Source: an uncultured Oscillospiraceae bacterium
GTDB taxonomy: Bacteria > Bacillota > Clostridia > Oscillospirales > Ruminococcaceae
Direction: 5' to 3'
Length of the DNA stretch: 64,000 nucleotides
Assembly: GCA_910588145.1 (NCBI GenBank)
Contig: CAJUPO010000001.1
Span: 1 to 64,000, forward strand
Shown here: one piece after another, positions 24,136 to 32,504 of the stretch
Layout of the letters: each line of letters starts with the position of its first letter
How positions within the stretch are numbered: position 1 is the first letter of the stretch
Position numbers and translations under genes: made by a program
Notes under the pieces: model-generated
Told to the model about the DNA's origin: nothing
The model's database searches: none
The model's input: only the letters and a program-made list of their open reading frames with translations

Positions 24136-25010
24136 TTCTTGTCATCTCCTTTTGATTTTTCCTTTTTCTTTGAGGATTTTTTAGGCTGTTCTTCGGGCTT
24201 GGTTATAAGAGATTCCCTGAGATGTTCATTGAGCTTGAATCGAGTAAAATCACGTACAAGAACACCGTTTTCTGCTATAGAGATCTGTCCGGTTTCTTCT
24301 GAAACAACTATTACTATAGCGTCGGAGTTTTCACTCATTCCAATTGCAGCTCGGTGGCGTGAGCCGAGCTTTTTATTGATAAGTTCTTCTTTCTGAGGCT
24401 TGGGCAGAAAACAGGCGGCGGCAAGGATAATCCCGTCACGAATTATTACTGCGCCGTCATGAAGAGGTGTATTTGGAAAAAATATATTCCCGAATAGCTC
24501 TTTGCTGGGAACAGCATTGAGGATCGTTCCGTTTTCTATCTGTTCTCCGAGTTTAGTTTTTCGTTCTATAACAATCAGCGCTCCGGTTTTGGTTGATGAC
24601 AGATCCATGCATGAATCGCATATGGCTTCTATGGCGATGTTCCATTTTTCAGCTGTGCCTCCGGAGGAATCTCCCAGTCCAAGAATGCCGATACCGAATT
24701 TTGTCCGTCCGGCTTTTTCAAGTGCACGTCTTATTTCCGGCTGGAACATTATCAGAAGAGCCAGTATTCCTATGTCCAATGCGCTTTTTATAATATATGA
24801 AATGGACTTAAGTCCGATTTGTGTACTGATTATGTATGCGGCTATTATGAGAAGAATGCCTTTTACAAGTTGTCCTGCACGTGTTTCTTTTACAAGCTTA
24901 ATGACAAGATAAACTATATATGTCATAAGTATAATGTCTATTATGTCCATAAAAGTAACTGACTGAACAACATTCCAGATCATTTTCAGAGCATTTTTTA
25001 CAGCGTACAT
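24132..25010 (-). CDS. cdaA: Diadenylate cyclase CdaA
   Basis: CdaA makes the second messenger c-di-AMP from two ATP and controls potassium/osmolyte balance and cell wall state. The 292-residue protein has three N-terminal membrane helices (about 20-90) and a DAC domain with L-H-D-G-A-V-I-I-R-D-G (about 183-193) and S-R-H-R-A-A-I-G-M (about 216-224), the D-G-A and R-H-R catalytic motifs. The C-terminus ends in a long lysine-rich tail (K-K-S-S-K-K-K-E-K). It heads a two-gene unit with cdaR. Confidence 0.95.
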   Translation of the reverse strand: MYAVKNALKMIWNVVQSVTFMDIIDIILMTYIVYLVIKLVKETRAGQLVKGILLIIAAYIISTQIGLKSISYIIKSALDIGILALLIMFQPEIRRALEKAGRTKFGIGILGLGDSSGGTAEKWNIAIEAICDSCMDLSSTKTGALIVIERKTKLGEQIENGTILNAVPSKELFGNIFFPNTPLHDGAVIIRDGIILAAACFLPKPQKEELINKKLGSRHRAAIGMSENSDAIVIVVSEETGQISIAENGVLVRDFTRFKLNEHLRESLITKPEEQPKKSSKKKEKSKGDDKK

Positions 25011-25035
25011 ACTTCACATCCTTTCTTTTATGTAC

Positions 25036-25053
25036 GAGGGGAAACTTCCCCTC
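25036..25053 (-). other. Short GC-rich hairpin in the cdaA leader
   Basis: GAGGGG (25036-25041) and CCCCTC (25048-25053) form a compact stem of six G-C/A-T pairs, extendable by two A-T pairs. It sits about 26 nt before the cdaA start and just after a minus-strand TATAAT-like box. It could lie at the 5' end of the mRNA and stabilise it. Confidence 0.4.
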
Positions 25054-25103
25054 AAAATTATACAATATAATTTTACCAATAATTATATTGAATTTCAATA
25101 GTT

Positions 25104-26234
25104 TTATAAATTTTTATAAATTTTTCTTATTTCTTCAGCCAGAGCGTCCGCCTGCCAAGCGTTATTGAAAACTGAGGGTGCAAATCTAACCGTTCCGTTA
25201 TCTGTTCCCAGGGATTTGTGTGCAAGAGGCGCACAGTGAAGACCAGCCCTCAGGCAGAAGCCTCGTTTGCTTAATTTTTCAGCGGTTTCCTCAGGAGCCA
25301 TTCCGTTTATATTAAAGGATACCACAGGCGCATAGTTCACGCCGAGCTTTCTGTAAACCGTTACATAATCAGGATCCAGTCTGCTTATAAACCGGCGGCA
25401 TATATCGCTTTCGTGGCTGAAAATACGTTCAGGCTTTTTATATTTTACAAAATCTATCCCGTATTTCAGACCTATGATACCAACGGTATTAACAGTTCCG
25501 CTTTCCAGGGAATCGGGCAGAAAGTCGGGCTGTTCGAGGTTAAGAGAAGAACTTCCCGTACCGCCTTCTATAATGGTATCCAAATGATATTTGCCGTCTG
25601 TAATGAGAAGACCTGTTCCGGCTGGACCGTAAAGTCCCTTATGGCCGGAGGTACAGAGTATATTAATCCCGTCTGAAAGCTTAATATCCATAATACCGCA
25701 AGCCTGAGCGCCGTCAGCTATAAAGCATATATTTTTTTCACGGCAGAGCTTACCTATTTTTTTATAGGGAAGGATCTGACCGGTCACATTTCCGGCAATA
25801 AGACATACTATCGCCTTGGTATCGGGACGAATTAAACGGCGGAAGTTGTCTGTTGTTTCATCGTCATCATCAGAAACTGCGGCAATGCTAAAGGAAATAT
25901 GTTTTTTAGAAGCCATGGCATATACGGGTCTTGAAACAGAGTTGTGTTCAATTCCGCTTATTATTATATGCCCGCCGTTCTGCATTATTCCTTTTATTGC
26001 AAGATTAAGGGCGTGAGTACAGTTTAATGTAAAAACTACATTTTCTGTTTCTGCGCCGAAAAATTCAGCGGCTGTCTGACGTGTATCAAAAACCTTTTCA
26101 GAGGTCAAAGCGGTCAGGATATGTCCGCCTCTTCCGGCGTTTCCGCCGTATTTTGAAACGGCCGTAAAAACGGCGGAAGCTACTGAACGCGGCTTAGGAA
26201 AGGTTGTTGCCGCATTATCAAAATTTACTGCCAT
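25104..26234 (-). CDS. Cysteine desulfurase-like class V aminotransferase
   Basis: A 376-residue PLP enzyme. Seen: F-D-N-A-A-T-T-F-P-K-P at the start, L-N-C-T-H-A-L-N near the cofactor site, D-G-A-Q-A (cofactor Asp, about 175), S-G-H-K-G-L-Y-G-P-A-G with the Schiff-base lysine (about 197), and R-A-G-L-H-C-A-P-L-A-H with the active-site Cys (about 338). This places it with SufS/CsdA-type enzymes that release sulfur (or selenium) from cysteine as a persulfide. No iscU/sufU scaffold is adjacent. Instead a DUF3343 protein, a proposed small Se/S carrier family, is encoded 2 bp upstream, so the pair probably moves sulfur or selenium to a specific acceptor. Confidence 0.85.
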   Translation of the reverse strand: MAVNFDNAATTFPKPRSVASAVFTAVSKYGGNAGRGGHILTALTSEKVFDTRQTAAEFFGAETENVVFTLNCTHALNLAIKGIMQNGGHIIISGIEHNSVSRPVYAMASKKHISFSIAAVSDDDDETTDNFRRLIRPDTKAIVCLIAGNVTGQILPYKKIGKLCREKNICFIADGAQACGIMDIKLSDGINILCTSGHKGLYGPAGTGLLITDGKYHLDTIIEGGTGSSSLNLEQPDFLPDSLESGTVNTVGIIGLKYGIDFVKYKKPERIFSHESDICRRFISRLDPDYVTVYRKLGVNYAPVVSFNINGMAPEETAEKLSKRGFCLRAGLHCAPLAHKSLGTDNGTVRFAPSVFNNAWQADALAEEIRKIYKNL

Positions 26235-26236
26235 TT

Positions 26237-26458
26237 TTACACCTCATTGCTTAATATTTTACCGTAATCAATGTGATGCTTGTTCATAAGTGCAATCACT
26301 ACATCTTTATCACCGTTAATGATCAAAACATGAGTACAGCCGAATTCTGAAGTTTTAGGAGAACGGCGTATCTCGCTGCTGTAACCCTGTGATTGTAAAA
26401 ACCGCTTTGCCTTAATAGCATGAGTAACGGTCGGCATAGAGACTGCTGTGTTTTTCAT
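26237..26458 (-). CDS. DUF3343 protein (putative Se/S carrier-like)
   Basis: A 73-residue protein fitting the DUF3343 pattern: an N-terminal H-A-I-K-A-K-R-F-L helix, then S-E-I-R-R-S-P-K and a single conserved-type cysteine in F-G-C-T-H-V-L (about 41), where a persulfide could be carried. GGGGTGAT sets the start at 26458. It is directly followed by the desulfurase-like gene (2-bp gap), so both are expressed together. Its role as sulfur/selenium carrier is inferred from family naming and context, not demonstrated. Confidence 0.75.
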   Translation of the reverse strand: MKNTAVSMPTVTHAIKAKRFLQSQGYSSEIRRSPKTSEFGCTHVLIINGDKDVVIALMNKHHIDYGKILSNEV

Positions 26459-26532
26459 AGTATCACCCCTTTGCGGAAGCAGCATATTATTCTTCCGGTA
26501 ATACTATATATTATGCTTTAAGTTATTTTCTG

Positions 26533-27006
26533 CTACCTTTCGACAAGAAGAACTGTACAGTGAGCGGAAATACCGGATCCGTCTCCGGTAAAGCCGAGTT
26601 TTTCCTCAGTTGTTGCCTTTACGCTTATTTGTGAAACATTGCAGCCGCAAACATCAGCAATATTTTCTCTCATTATATTTATGTAAGGAGCAAGCTTAGG
26701 AGATTGAGCGATTATTGTAGAGTCCATGTTTCCGAGTGTATAGCCGGCGTCTGAACATACACGGCATACCTCTGCGAGAAGCTTCATGCTGTCGGCGTTC
26801 TTGTATTTGTCATCTGAATCTGGGAACAAGTGTCCTATATCTCCAAGTGCGGCGGCTCCGAGCATGGCGTCCATTATTGCATGAACGAGCACGTCGGCGT
26901 CAGAGTGTCCGAGGAGTCCTTTGATATGCGGAATTTCTACTCCTCCGAGTATAAGTTTTCTGTTTTCTGCAAGACGGTGTACGTCATATCCGTGTCCTAT
27001 TCGCAT
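26533..27006 (-). CDS. ispF: 2-C-methyl-D-erythritol 2,4-cyclodiphosphate synthase
   Basis: IspF makes MEcPP in the non-mevalonate isoprenoid pathway. The 157-residue protein opens M-R-I-G-H-G-Y-D-V-H-R-L (zinc ligands D8 and H10) and continues with G-L-L-G-H-S-D-A-D-V-L (third zinc His, about 42), H-L-F-P-D-S-D, and K-A-T-T-E-E-K-L-G-F-T-G at the C-terminus. Length is normal. The start overlaps the ispD end by 10 bp, a tight pair; in some bacteria the two are fused, here they are separate. Confidence 0.97.
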   Translation of the reverse strand: MRIGHGYDVHRLAENRKLILGGVEIPHIKGLLGHSDADVLVHAIMDAMLGAAALGDIGHLFPDSDDKYKNADSMKLLAEVCRVCSDAGYTLGNMDSTIIAQSPKLAPYINIMRENIADVCGCNVSQISVKATTEEKLGFTGDGSGISAHCTVLLVER

Positions 27007-27692
27007 TTTTGTTCCTCCAGCAGCAGCGCTGCAATTTTTATATCTTCAGGTGTAGTGATCTTTATGTTTGTATAATCGCCGGCAGTCATATATATTTTTG
27101 TACCGACAGCTTCCGCAAGCTGGCAGTCGTCAGTAAAATCAAGATCATGTTCAAGTGCGAAATCAACGCCCTCGAAGTATATTTTTTTCTTAAAAACCTG
27201 CGGCGTCTGGGTAATATAGAGCGTGGAACGGCACGGCGTATCAATTACGATACTGTCGCTGACCACTTTTATTGTATCTTTTACCGGAACGCCAAGTACA
27301 GCTCCGCCGAAAACCGAAGCGTCCTTTATAGTCTTTTCAATGTGCCGGGGCTTTACAAGCGGACGGGCTCCGTCATGTACTGCTATAAGTTCTGTATTTC
27401 CGCTGATTTTTTTAAGACCGTTTATAACGCTTTGCTGACGGGTTTCCCCGCCGGCAGCAAAGCCTGTAAGCTTTGATATATTAAGCTTTTGTGCTTCAGA
27501 ACGAATTATTTCTCTGTCCTTATCCTGACAGACGATAATGATTTCCTTTATGCTGCTGCATTTTTCAAAGGCAAGCATACATTTTCCGATTACTAATGTG
27601 TCCCCCAGCGGCATAAGTATTTTGTTTACGCCGTTCATTCTGCTGGATTTGCCTCCGCAGACTATGATTGCTGATGCGTCCAGTGATATCAT
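26997..27692 (-). CDS. ispD: 2-C-methyl-D-erythritol 4-phosphate cytidylyltransferase
   Basis: IspD transfers CMP to MEP in the same pathway. The 231-residue protein has the nucleotidyltransferase opening A-I-I-V-C-G-G-K-S-S-R-M (about 8-19; usually A-A-G-x-G-x-R), V-H-D-G-A-R-P-L-V (about 101), and T-D-D-C-Q-L-A-E near the end. AAGGGG touches the ATG with almost no spacing, which is unusual, but no alternative start fits the conserved N-terminus. A promoter at 27744-27716 gives a leader of only about 17 nt. Confidence 0.95.
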   Translation of the reverse strand: MISLDASAIIVCGGKSSRMNGVNKILMPLGDTLVIGKCMLAFEKCSSIKEIIIVCQDKDREIIRSEAQKLNISKLTGFAAGGETRQQSVINGLKKISGNTELIAVHDGARPLVKPRHIEKTIKDASVFGGAVLGVPVKDTIKVVSDSIVIDTPCRSTLYITQTPQVFKKKIYFEGVDFALEHDLDFTDDCQLAEAVGTKIYMTAGDYTNIKITTPEDIKIAALLLEEQKCE

Positions 27693-27715
27693 CCCCTTAA
27701 AGTCTTTATAGAATA

Positions 27716-27744
27716 ATTATACATTTAAAAAGAGATTAAATCAA
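27716..27744 (-). promoter_or_regulatory. Sigma-A promoter of ispD-ispF
   Basis: On the minus strand TTGATT (27744-27739), 17 bp, TATAAT (27721-27716). The start site would be about 17 nt before the ispD ATG. Confidence 0.7.
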
Positions 27745-27855
27745 CAACTACGCAGGATATTTCACAATATTTTCATAAGTAATAATATTTATTGAGCAAT
27801 AAGATTCATTAAAAACTTTATTATATTAAAAAATCAGTATGAAATTGTGAATTTC

Positions 27856-27885
27856 TTGACAAATGATGCAGTTTTGTTGTAAAAT
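27856..27885 (+). promoter_or_regulatory. Sigma-A promoter of the aconitase gene
   Basis: TTGACA (27856-27861), 18 bp, TAAAAT (27880-27885), about 25 bp before the ATG at 27915. Confidence 0.75.
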
Positions 27886-27914
27886 AAAATATATATTTGA
27901 AAGGACTGATTGCA

Positions 27915-29852
27915 ATGGGTTTAACATTAACTGAAAAAATACTTAAAGATCATGTTGTTGACGGCGAAATGGTAAAGGGGCAGGAAATCGGTATCCGTAT
28001 CGACCAGACTCTCACTCAGGACGCTACCGGAACTATGGCATACCTGGAGTTTGAGGCTATGGGTGTTCCGAGAGTAAAGACAGAGCGCAGTGTTGCCTAC
28101 ATAGACCATAATACTCTTCAGAGCGGATTTGAAAATGCAGACGATCACCGTTTTATCGGAAGTGTTGCTAAGAAGCACGGAATTTATTTCTCACGTCCGG
28201 GAAACGGTATCTGTCATCAGGTTCATCTTGAAAGATTCGGAGTGCCCGGTAAGACTCTTATAGGTTCAGACAGCCATACTCCGACAGGCGGCGGTATCGG
28301 AATGATAGCTATCGGTGCAGGCGGTCTTGACGTTGCAGTTGCAATGGGCGGCGGCGCTTATTATATTACTTGCCCTAAGGTTGTAAAAGTAGAACTTACT
28401 GGAAAGCTTTCTCCTTGGGTTGCTGCTAAGGACGTAATTCTTGAAGTATTGAAGCGTCTTTCTGTAAAGGGCGGCGTCGGAAAGGTAATCGAGTACTGCG
28501 GAGAAGGCGTTAAGACTTTATCTGTTCCGGAAAGAGCTACAATTACTAATATGGGCGCTGAACTGGGCGCTACCACATCAATTTTCCCTTCTGATGAGAT
28601 AACAAGAGAATTTCTTAAGGCTCAGGAAAGAGAAGACGTATGGGTTCCTCTTTCAGCAGACGATGACGCTGTTTATGATGAAGAACTTACAATTAATCTC
28701 AGCGAGCTTGAACCTTTGGCAGCTTGTCCTCATTCACCGGACAACGTAAAGTCTGTTTCAGAAATCGGAAAAATCAAGATTGATCAGGTTTGTATCGGTT
28801 CTTGTACAAACTCTTCTCTCTTAGATATGCTTAAGGTTGCACATATACTTAAGGGAAAAACTGTTCACCCTGACGTATCTCTTTCAATTGCTCCGGGTTC
28901 TAAGCAGGTTCTCAATATGCTTGCGCAGAACGGTGCGCTGTCTGTTATGATTGAAGCAGGCGCAAGAATCCTTGAAAGTGCCTGCGGTCCTTGTATCGGT
29001 ATGGGACAGTCTCCAAATTCTAAGGGTATTTCCCTCAGAACATTTAACAGAAACTTTGAAGGACGTTCAGGAACAAAAGACGGTCAGATTTATCTGGTTT
29101 CTCCTGAAGTGGCAGCTGCTTCTGCAATTGCAGGTGTGTTCACTGATCCAAGAGAACTGGGAGATATGCCTGAATTTAAGCTTCCGGATGTATTCGCTAT
29201 TAACGACAATATGGTTGTTCCTCCGGTTGAAGAAGCTGACATGGACAGCGTTGAAATTCTGAGAGGACCTAATATAAAGCCTTTCCCTGAAACATCTCCT
29301 CTTGATGAAAGCATTGACGCAGGAGTATCTCTCAAGGTCGGTGACAATATTACAACTGACCATATCATGCCTGCCGGCGCTAAAATTCTTCCGCTTCGTT
29401 CAAATATCCCTGCTATTTCTCAGCACTGCTTTACAATATGCGATGATCAGTTCCCGTCAAGAGCAAAGGAAATGGGAAAGAGCATAATTGTCGGCGGATC
29501 AAATTACGGTCAGGGTTCTTCAAGAGAACACGCTGCTCTTGCACCGCTGTATCTGGGAATAAAGGCTGTTCTTGTTAAGTCGTTTGCAAGAATACACAGA
29601 GCAAATCTTATTAATGCTGGAATCTTGCCGCTTACATTTGTAAATGAAGCTGATTATGATTCGATCTCACAGGGCGACGAGCTTGTTCTTGAAAATGTAA
29701 GGGCTGAAATCGAATCCGGAAAGTCTGAGCTTGTAGTTGTTAATAAAACTTCCGGCAAGGAAATTCCTGTTCTATGCGAACTCAGCGGACGCACTAAGGA
29801 TATTATTCTTGCAGGCGGACTTCTTGACTATACAAGAGAATCTATGAAATAA
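27915..29852 (+). CDS. Aconitate hydratase
   Basis: Aconitase isomerises citrate to isocitrate. The 645-residue protein is of the short bacterial/mitochondrial-type length. The [4Fe-4S] cysteines are visible in C-I-G-S-C-T-N-S-S (about 296-304) and A-C-G-P-C-I-G-M-G (about 356-364); the C-terminal swivel domain has D-N-I-T-T-D-H-I-M-P and G-G-S-N-Y-G-Q-G-S-S-R-E-H-A-A. The start at 27915 follows GAAAGGA. It begins a plus-strand run that includes isocitrate dehydrogenase, so both serve the oxidative branch to 2-oxoglutarate. No citrate synthase is in the window. Confidence 0.95.
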   Translation: MGLTLTEKILKDHVVDGEMVKGQEIGIRIDQTLTQDATGTMAYLEFEAMGVPRVKTERSVAYIDHNTLQSGFENADDHRFIGSVAKKHGIYFSRPGNGICHQVHLERFGVPGKTLIGSDSHTPTGGGIGMIAIGAGGLDVAVAMGGGAYYITCPKVVKVELTGKLSPWVAAKDVILEVLKRLSVKGGVGKVIEYCGEGVKTLSVPERATITNMGAELGATTSIFPSDEITREFLKAQEREDVWVPLSADDDAVYDEELTINLSELEPLAACPHSPDNVKSVSEIGKIKIDQVCIGSCTNSSLLDMLKVAHILKGKTVHPDVSLSIAPGSKQVLNMLAQNGALSVMIEAGARILESACGPCIGMGQSPNSKGISLRTFNRNFEGRSGTKDGQIYLVSPEVAAASAIAGVFTDPRELGDMPEFKLPDVFAINDNMVVPPVEEADMDSVEILRGPNIKPFPETSPLDESIDAGVSLKVGDNITTDHIMPAGAKILPLRSNIPAISQHCFTICDDQFPSRAKEMGKSIIVGGSNYGQGSSREHAALAPLYLGIKAVLVKSFARIHRANLINAGILPLTFVNEADYDSISQGDELVLENVRAEIESGKSELVVVNKTSGKEIPVLCELSGRTKDIILAGGLLDYTRESMK

Positions 29853-29908
29853 TACGGCGTCAGAACTTTACCTGCGATCTGAAACAGATTCTGCTTAGGA
29901 GAAAAACA

Positions 29909-30727
29909 ATGGCGATTGATATTTCAAAGAGACCTGACAGACAAATCAGAAAAATAACCATTAGTCAGAAAAAACGTTCCGGGATAACGTCTGATCTGAT
30001 GAAAATAATAGCTGTTATTGCTATGACAATAGATCATATTGCATGGGTTTATGTTCCGCTCGACAGCGCTTTGGGGCAGATTATGCATATTCTTGGGCGC
30101 ATAACTGCTCCGGTAATGTGCTTTTTAGTGGCTGAGGGGTATTATAAAACCCGCAACGTAAAGCTTTATGCAAGGCGGCTTGGTTTATTTGCAGTTTTAT
30201 CCCATATACCGTATGTTTATTTTGAAACGGGAAGTGTTAATATTTTCAGAAGCTTTCCCGGTACAAGTATTATGTTCACGCTTTTTCTGGGGCTTCAAGC
30301 GCTCATTGTAATGGACAGCGGAAGATACAGCAAAAATGCCAAGAATATTATCGTATTTCTGTTGTGTCTGTTATCCATGCTGGGAGATTGGGGCGGAATA
30401 GGCGTTGTCTGGATAATTATTTTCGGCATATACCGAAACCGTAAAATACAGATTCAGTATTTCAGTATTTCCGGCGCTGTTATGATAATCCTGAGTATTA
30501 TATTCAGTTTGACAAATAAGGCGCCTTGGTACGGTCAGCTTTTTCAGCTTGGAATATTCCTTGCTGTACCGCTTTTATATAAATATAACGGCGTAAGAAA
30601 AGGCGGCAATTGTTCCAGGTGGTTTTATTATATCTATTATCCGGCGCATATGGTGCTTTTAAAGGCAGTTTATCCGTTAGTTCTGAGTCTTTCGGTTTAC
30701 ATAGTTAAATTAGTTTCGGGCAAGTGA
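29909..30727 (+). CDS. TraX family membrane protein
   Basis: A 272-residue protein with about eight hydrophobic segments. After a basic, charged N-terminus it shows S-D-L-M-K-I-I-A-V-I-A-M-T-I-D-H-I-A (about 29-46) and G-R-I-T-A-P-V-M-C-F-L-V-A-E-G-Y (about 67-82), typical of TraX. TraX was first known as an F-pilin acetylase, but chromosomal relatives in Firmicutes are not linked to conjugation and their role is unclear; acyl transfer at the membrane is a family-based guess. It lies 56 bp after aconitase. No conjugation genes are nearby. Confidence 0.85.
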   Translation: MAIDISKRPDRQIRKITISQKKRSGITSDLMKIIAVIAMTIDHIAWVYVPLDSALGQIMHILGRITAPVMCFLVAEGYYKTRNVKLYARRLGLFAVLSHIPYVYFETGSVNIFRSFPGTSIMFTLFLGLQALIVMDSGRYSKNAKNIIVFLLCLLSMLGDWGGIGVVWIIIFGIYRNRKIQIQYFSISGAVMIILSIIFSLTNKAPWYGQLFQLGIFLAVPLLYKYNGVRKGGNCSRWFYYIYYPAHMVLLKAVYPLVLSLSVYIVKLVSGK

Positions 30728-30746
30728 TGAGCAGGAGGAAAGCAGT

Positions 30747-31250
30747 ATGGGTATATTCAGCCGTTTTGTTAAATCCGGAAAATCAACAGGGAAGTCCGGA
30801 AAAGATAGTCAGGATTTTTCATATATTTATGAAATAGCAGAGCTTATATCAGACAATGATACAAAAATAAAAAGCCTTTTAAGTCAAAACGGCAGTACAA
30901 AAGTAAGTGATACCGACGCTCTTTGGCTGGATATGACTGAAAAACTGGAAGAATACGGCTATGCATTTAGTATTGATTATAAGGCTGAATTGGAAGACTT
31001 TTTATGGTCGCTGGAACAGCTTAAATCATACAGTTTGATTGAAGCCTGCGTTTCTTCACTGAAACTTAATCCGGAAATGGATATTGACGCCTGGGGCGAG
31101 GAAATTAATCTTGCTCTAAGCGGTAAAGCATATGTATGTACGATTGATACGGACAGTGACAGCTATGGAATTATTATTGTTACAGAAAAGATACTTGAAA
31201 AAATTTCAAGTATTGCGGAAAGCCACGGACGTGAAATTTACGATTTTTAA
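30747..31250 (+). CDS. Hypothetical acidic protein, DUF6630-like
   Basis: A 167-residue soluble acidic protein with a short basic start (M-G-I-F-S-R-F-V-K-S-G-K), a helical middle, and L-W-S-L-E-Q-L (about 88-94) and I-D-A-W-G-E-E-I (about 111-118), ending in G-R-E-I-Y-D-F. The layout resembles DUF6630 proteins, but this match is from memory of the pattern and not certain. AGGAGG precedes the ATG. It is placed between the TraX-like gene and isocitrate dehydrogenase with short gaps, so it is probably co-transcribed. Confidence 0.6.
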   Translation: MGIFSRFVKSGKSTGKSGKDSQDFSYIYEIAELISDNDTKIKSLLSQNGSTKVSDTDALWLDMTEKLEEYGYAFSIDYKAELEDFLWSLEQLKSYSLIEACVSSLKLNPEMDIDAWGEEINLALSGKAYVCTIDTDSDSYGIIIVTEKILEKISSIAESHGREIYDF

Positions 31251-31273
31251 ATAATATATAGGAGGAAAAACCA

Positions 31274-32485
31274 ATGGCAAAGATTCAAATGAAAACGCCG
31301 CTCGTTGAAATGGACGGCGACGAGATGACAAGAATACTCTGGAAGTGGATTAAGGAAATTCTTCTTGAACCTTATATCGATCTTAATACAGAGTACTACG
31401 ATCTTGGTCTTGATTACAGAGAAAAGACAAAGGACAAGGTTACATTTGACAGCGCAGAAGCTACTAAGAAATACGGTGTTGCAGTAAAGTGTGCGACAAT
31501 TACACCAAATGCGGCAAGAATGCCTGAATATAACCTGACAGAGATGTGGAAATCTCCGAACGGTACAATCAGAGCTATTCTGGACGGAACTGTTTTCAGA
31601 ACACCTATACTCGTAAAGGGTATTACACCTTATATTCCTACTTGGACAAGCCCGATTACAATTGCACGTCATGCTTACGGCGATGTTTATAAAAATACTG
31701 AAATGCAGGTCAAGAACGGCGGTAAGGCTGAGCTTGTACTGACAGATAAGGACGGAAACGAAACAAGACAGACTATTCATGAATTTGACGGCGACGGTAT
31801 AATCCAGGGTCTGCATAATGTAGACAAGAGCATTGAGGGATTTGCTAAGTCTTGTTTCAATTATGCCCTTGATACAAAGCAGGATGTATGGTTTGCTACT
31901 AAGGATACAATTTCAAAGAAATATGACCATAGATTTAAGGACATTTTCAATGAAGTTTATGAAGCAGAATATAAGGAAAAGTTTGAAGCAGCCGGAATCG
32001 AGTATTTCTATACTCTCATTGACGACGCTGTTGCAAGAGTAATACGTTCAAACGGCGGATATATCTGGGCCTGCAAGAACTATGACGGCGACGTTATGTC
32101 AGACATGGTTTCTACTGCTTTCGGAAGCCTTGCTATGATGACTTCAGTTCTCGTTTCTCCGGACGGCGTTTATGAATACGAGGCGGCTCACGGAACAGTG
32201 CAGAGACATTATTATAAGTACCTCAAGGGTGAGGAAACATCAACAAATTCAGTAGCTACAATATTTGCTTGGAGCGGAGCACTCAGAAAAAGAGGCGAGC
32301 TTGACGGCAGCAGCGAGCTAATGACTTTTGCTGACAGACTTGAAAAGGCAACAATTCAGACAATAGAAGAAGGCGTTATGACAGGTGACCTATACCTTCT
32401 GTCAGATCTTGAAAACAAGAAAAAGGTTGATTCTAAAACATTCCTTGAAGAAATAAATTCAAGACTTGCAGAACTTATGAAATAA
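31274..32485 (+). CDS. icd: NADP-dependent isocitrate dehydrogenase (eukaryote-like type)
   Basis: Converts isocitrate to 2-oxoglutarate and CO2 with NADP+. The 403-residue protein is of the dimeric eukaryote-like subfamily: M-D-G-D-E-M-T-R-I-L-W (about 13-23), K-S-P-N-G-T-I-R (about 94-101) with the substrate Ser/Asn/Arg, D-D-A-V-A-R and the metal aspartates in Y-D-G-D-V-M-S-D-M (about 272-280), and A-A-H-G-T-V-Q-R-H-Y (about 307-316). AGGAGG precedes the ATG. Together with aconitase it supplies 2-oxoglutarate for glutamate synthesis, linking to proBA and glnA in this window. Confidence 0.95.
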   Translation: MAKIQMKTPLVEMDGDEMTRILWKWIKEILLEPYIDLNTEYYDLGLDYREKTKDKVTFDSAEATKKYGVAVKCATITPNAARMPEYNLTEMWKSPNGTIRAILDGTVFRTPILVKGITPYIPTWTSPITIARHAYGDVYKNTEMQVKNGGKAELVLTDKDGNETRQTIHEFDGDGIIQGLHNVDKSIEGFAKSCFNYALDTKQDVWFATKDTISKKYDHRFKDIFNEVYEAEYKEKFEAAGIEYFYTLIDDAVARVIRSNGGYIWACKNYDGDVMSDMVSTAFGSLAMMTSVLVSPDGVYEYEAAHGTVQRHYYKYLKGEETSTNSVATIFAWSGALRKRGELDGSSELMTFADRLEKATIQTIEEGVMTGDLYLLSDLENKKKVDSKTFLEEINSRLAELMK

Positions 32486-32504
32486 ATCAGAAAGGCCGGA
32501 TTTT

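Noticed and set aside
25104..26458. Selenocysteine-insertion cluster
   Set aside because: No selA, selB, selD or SECIS-like element beside the desulfurase/DUF3343 pair, and no in-frame UGA suggesting a selenoprotein.
31247..31816. 189-residue minus-strand frame antisense to isocitrate dehydrogenase
   Set aside because: Cysteine-rich low-complexity product, no ribosome site, lies inside a strongly conserved enzyme gene.
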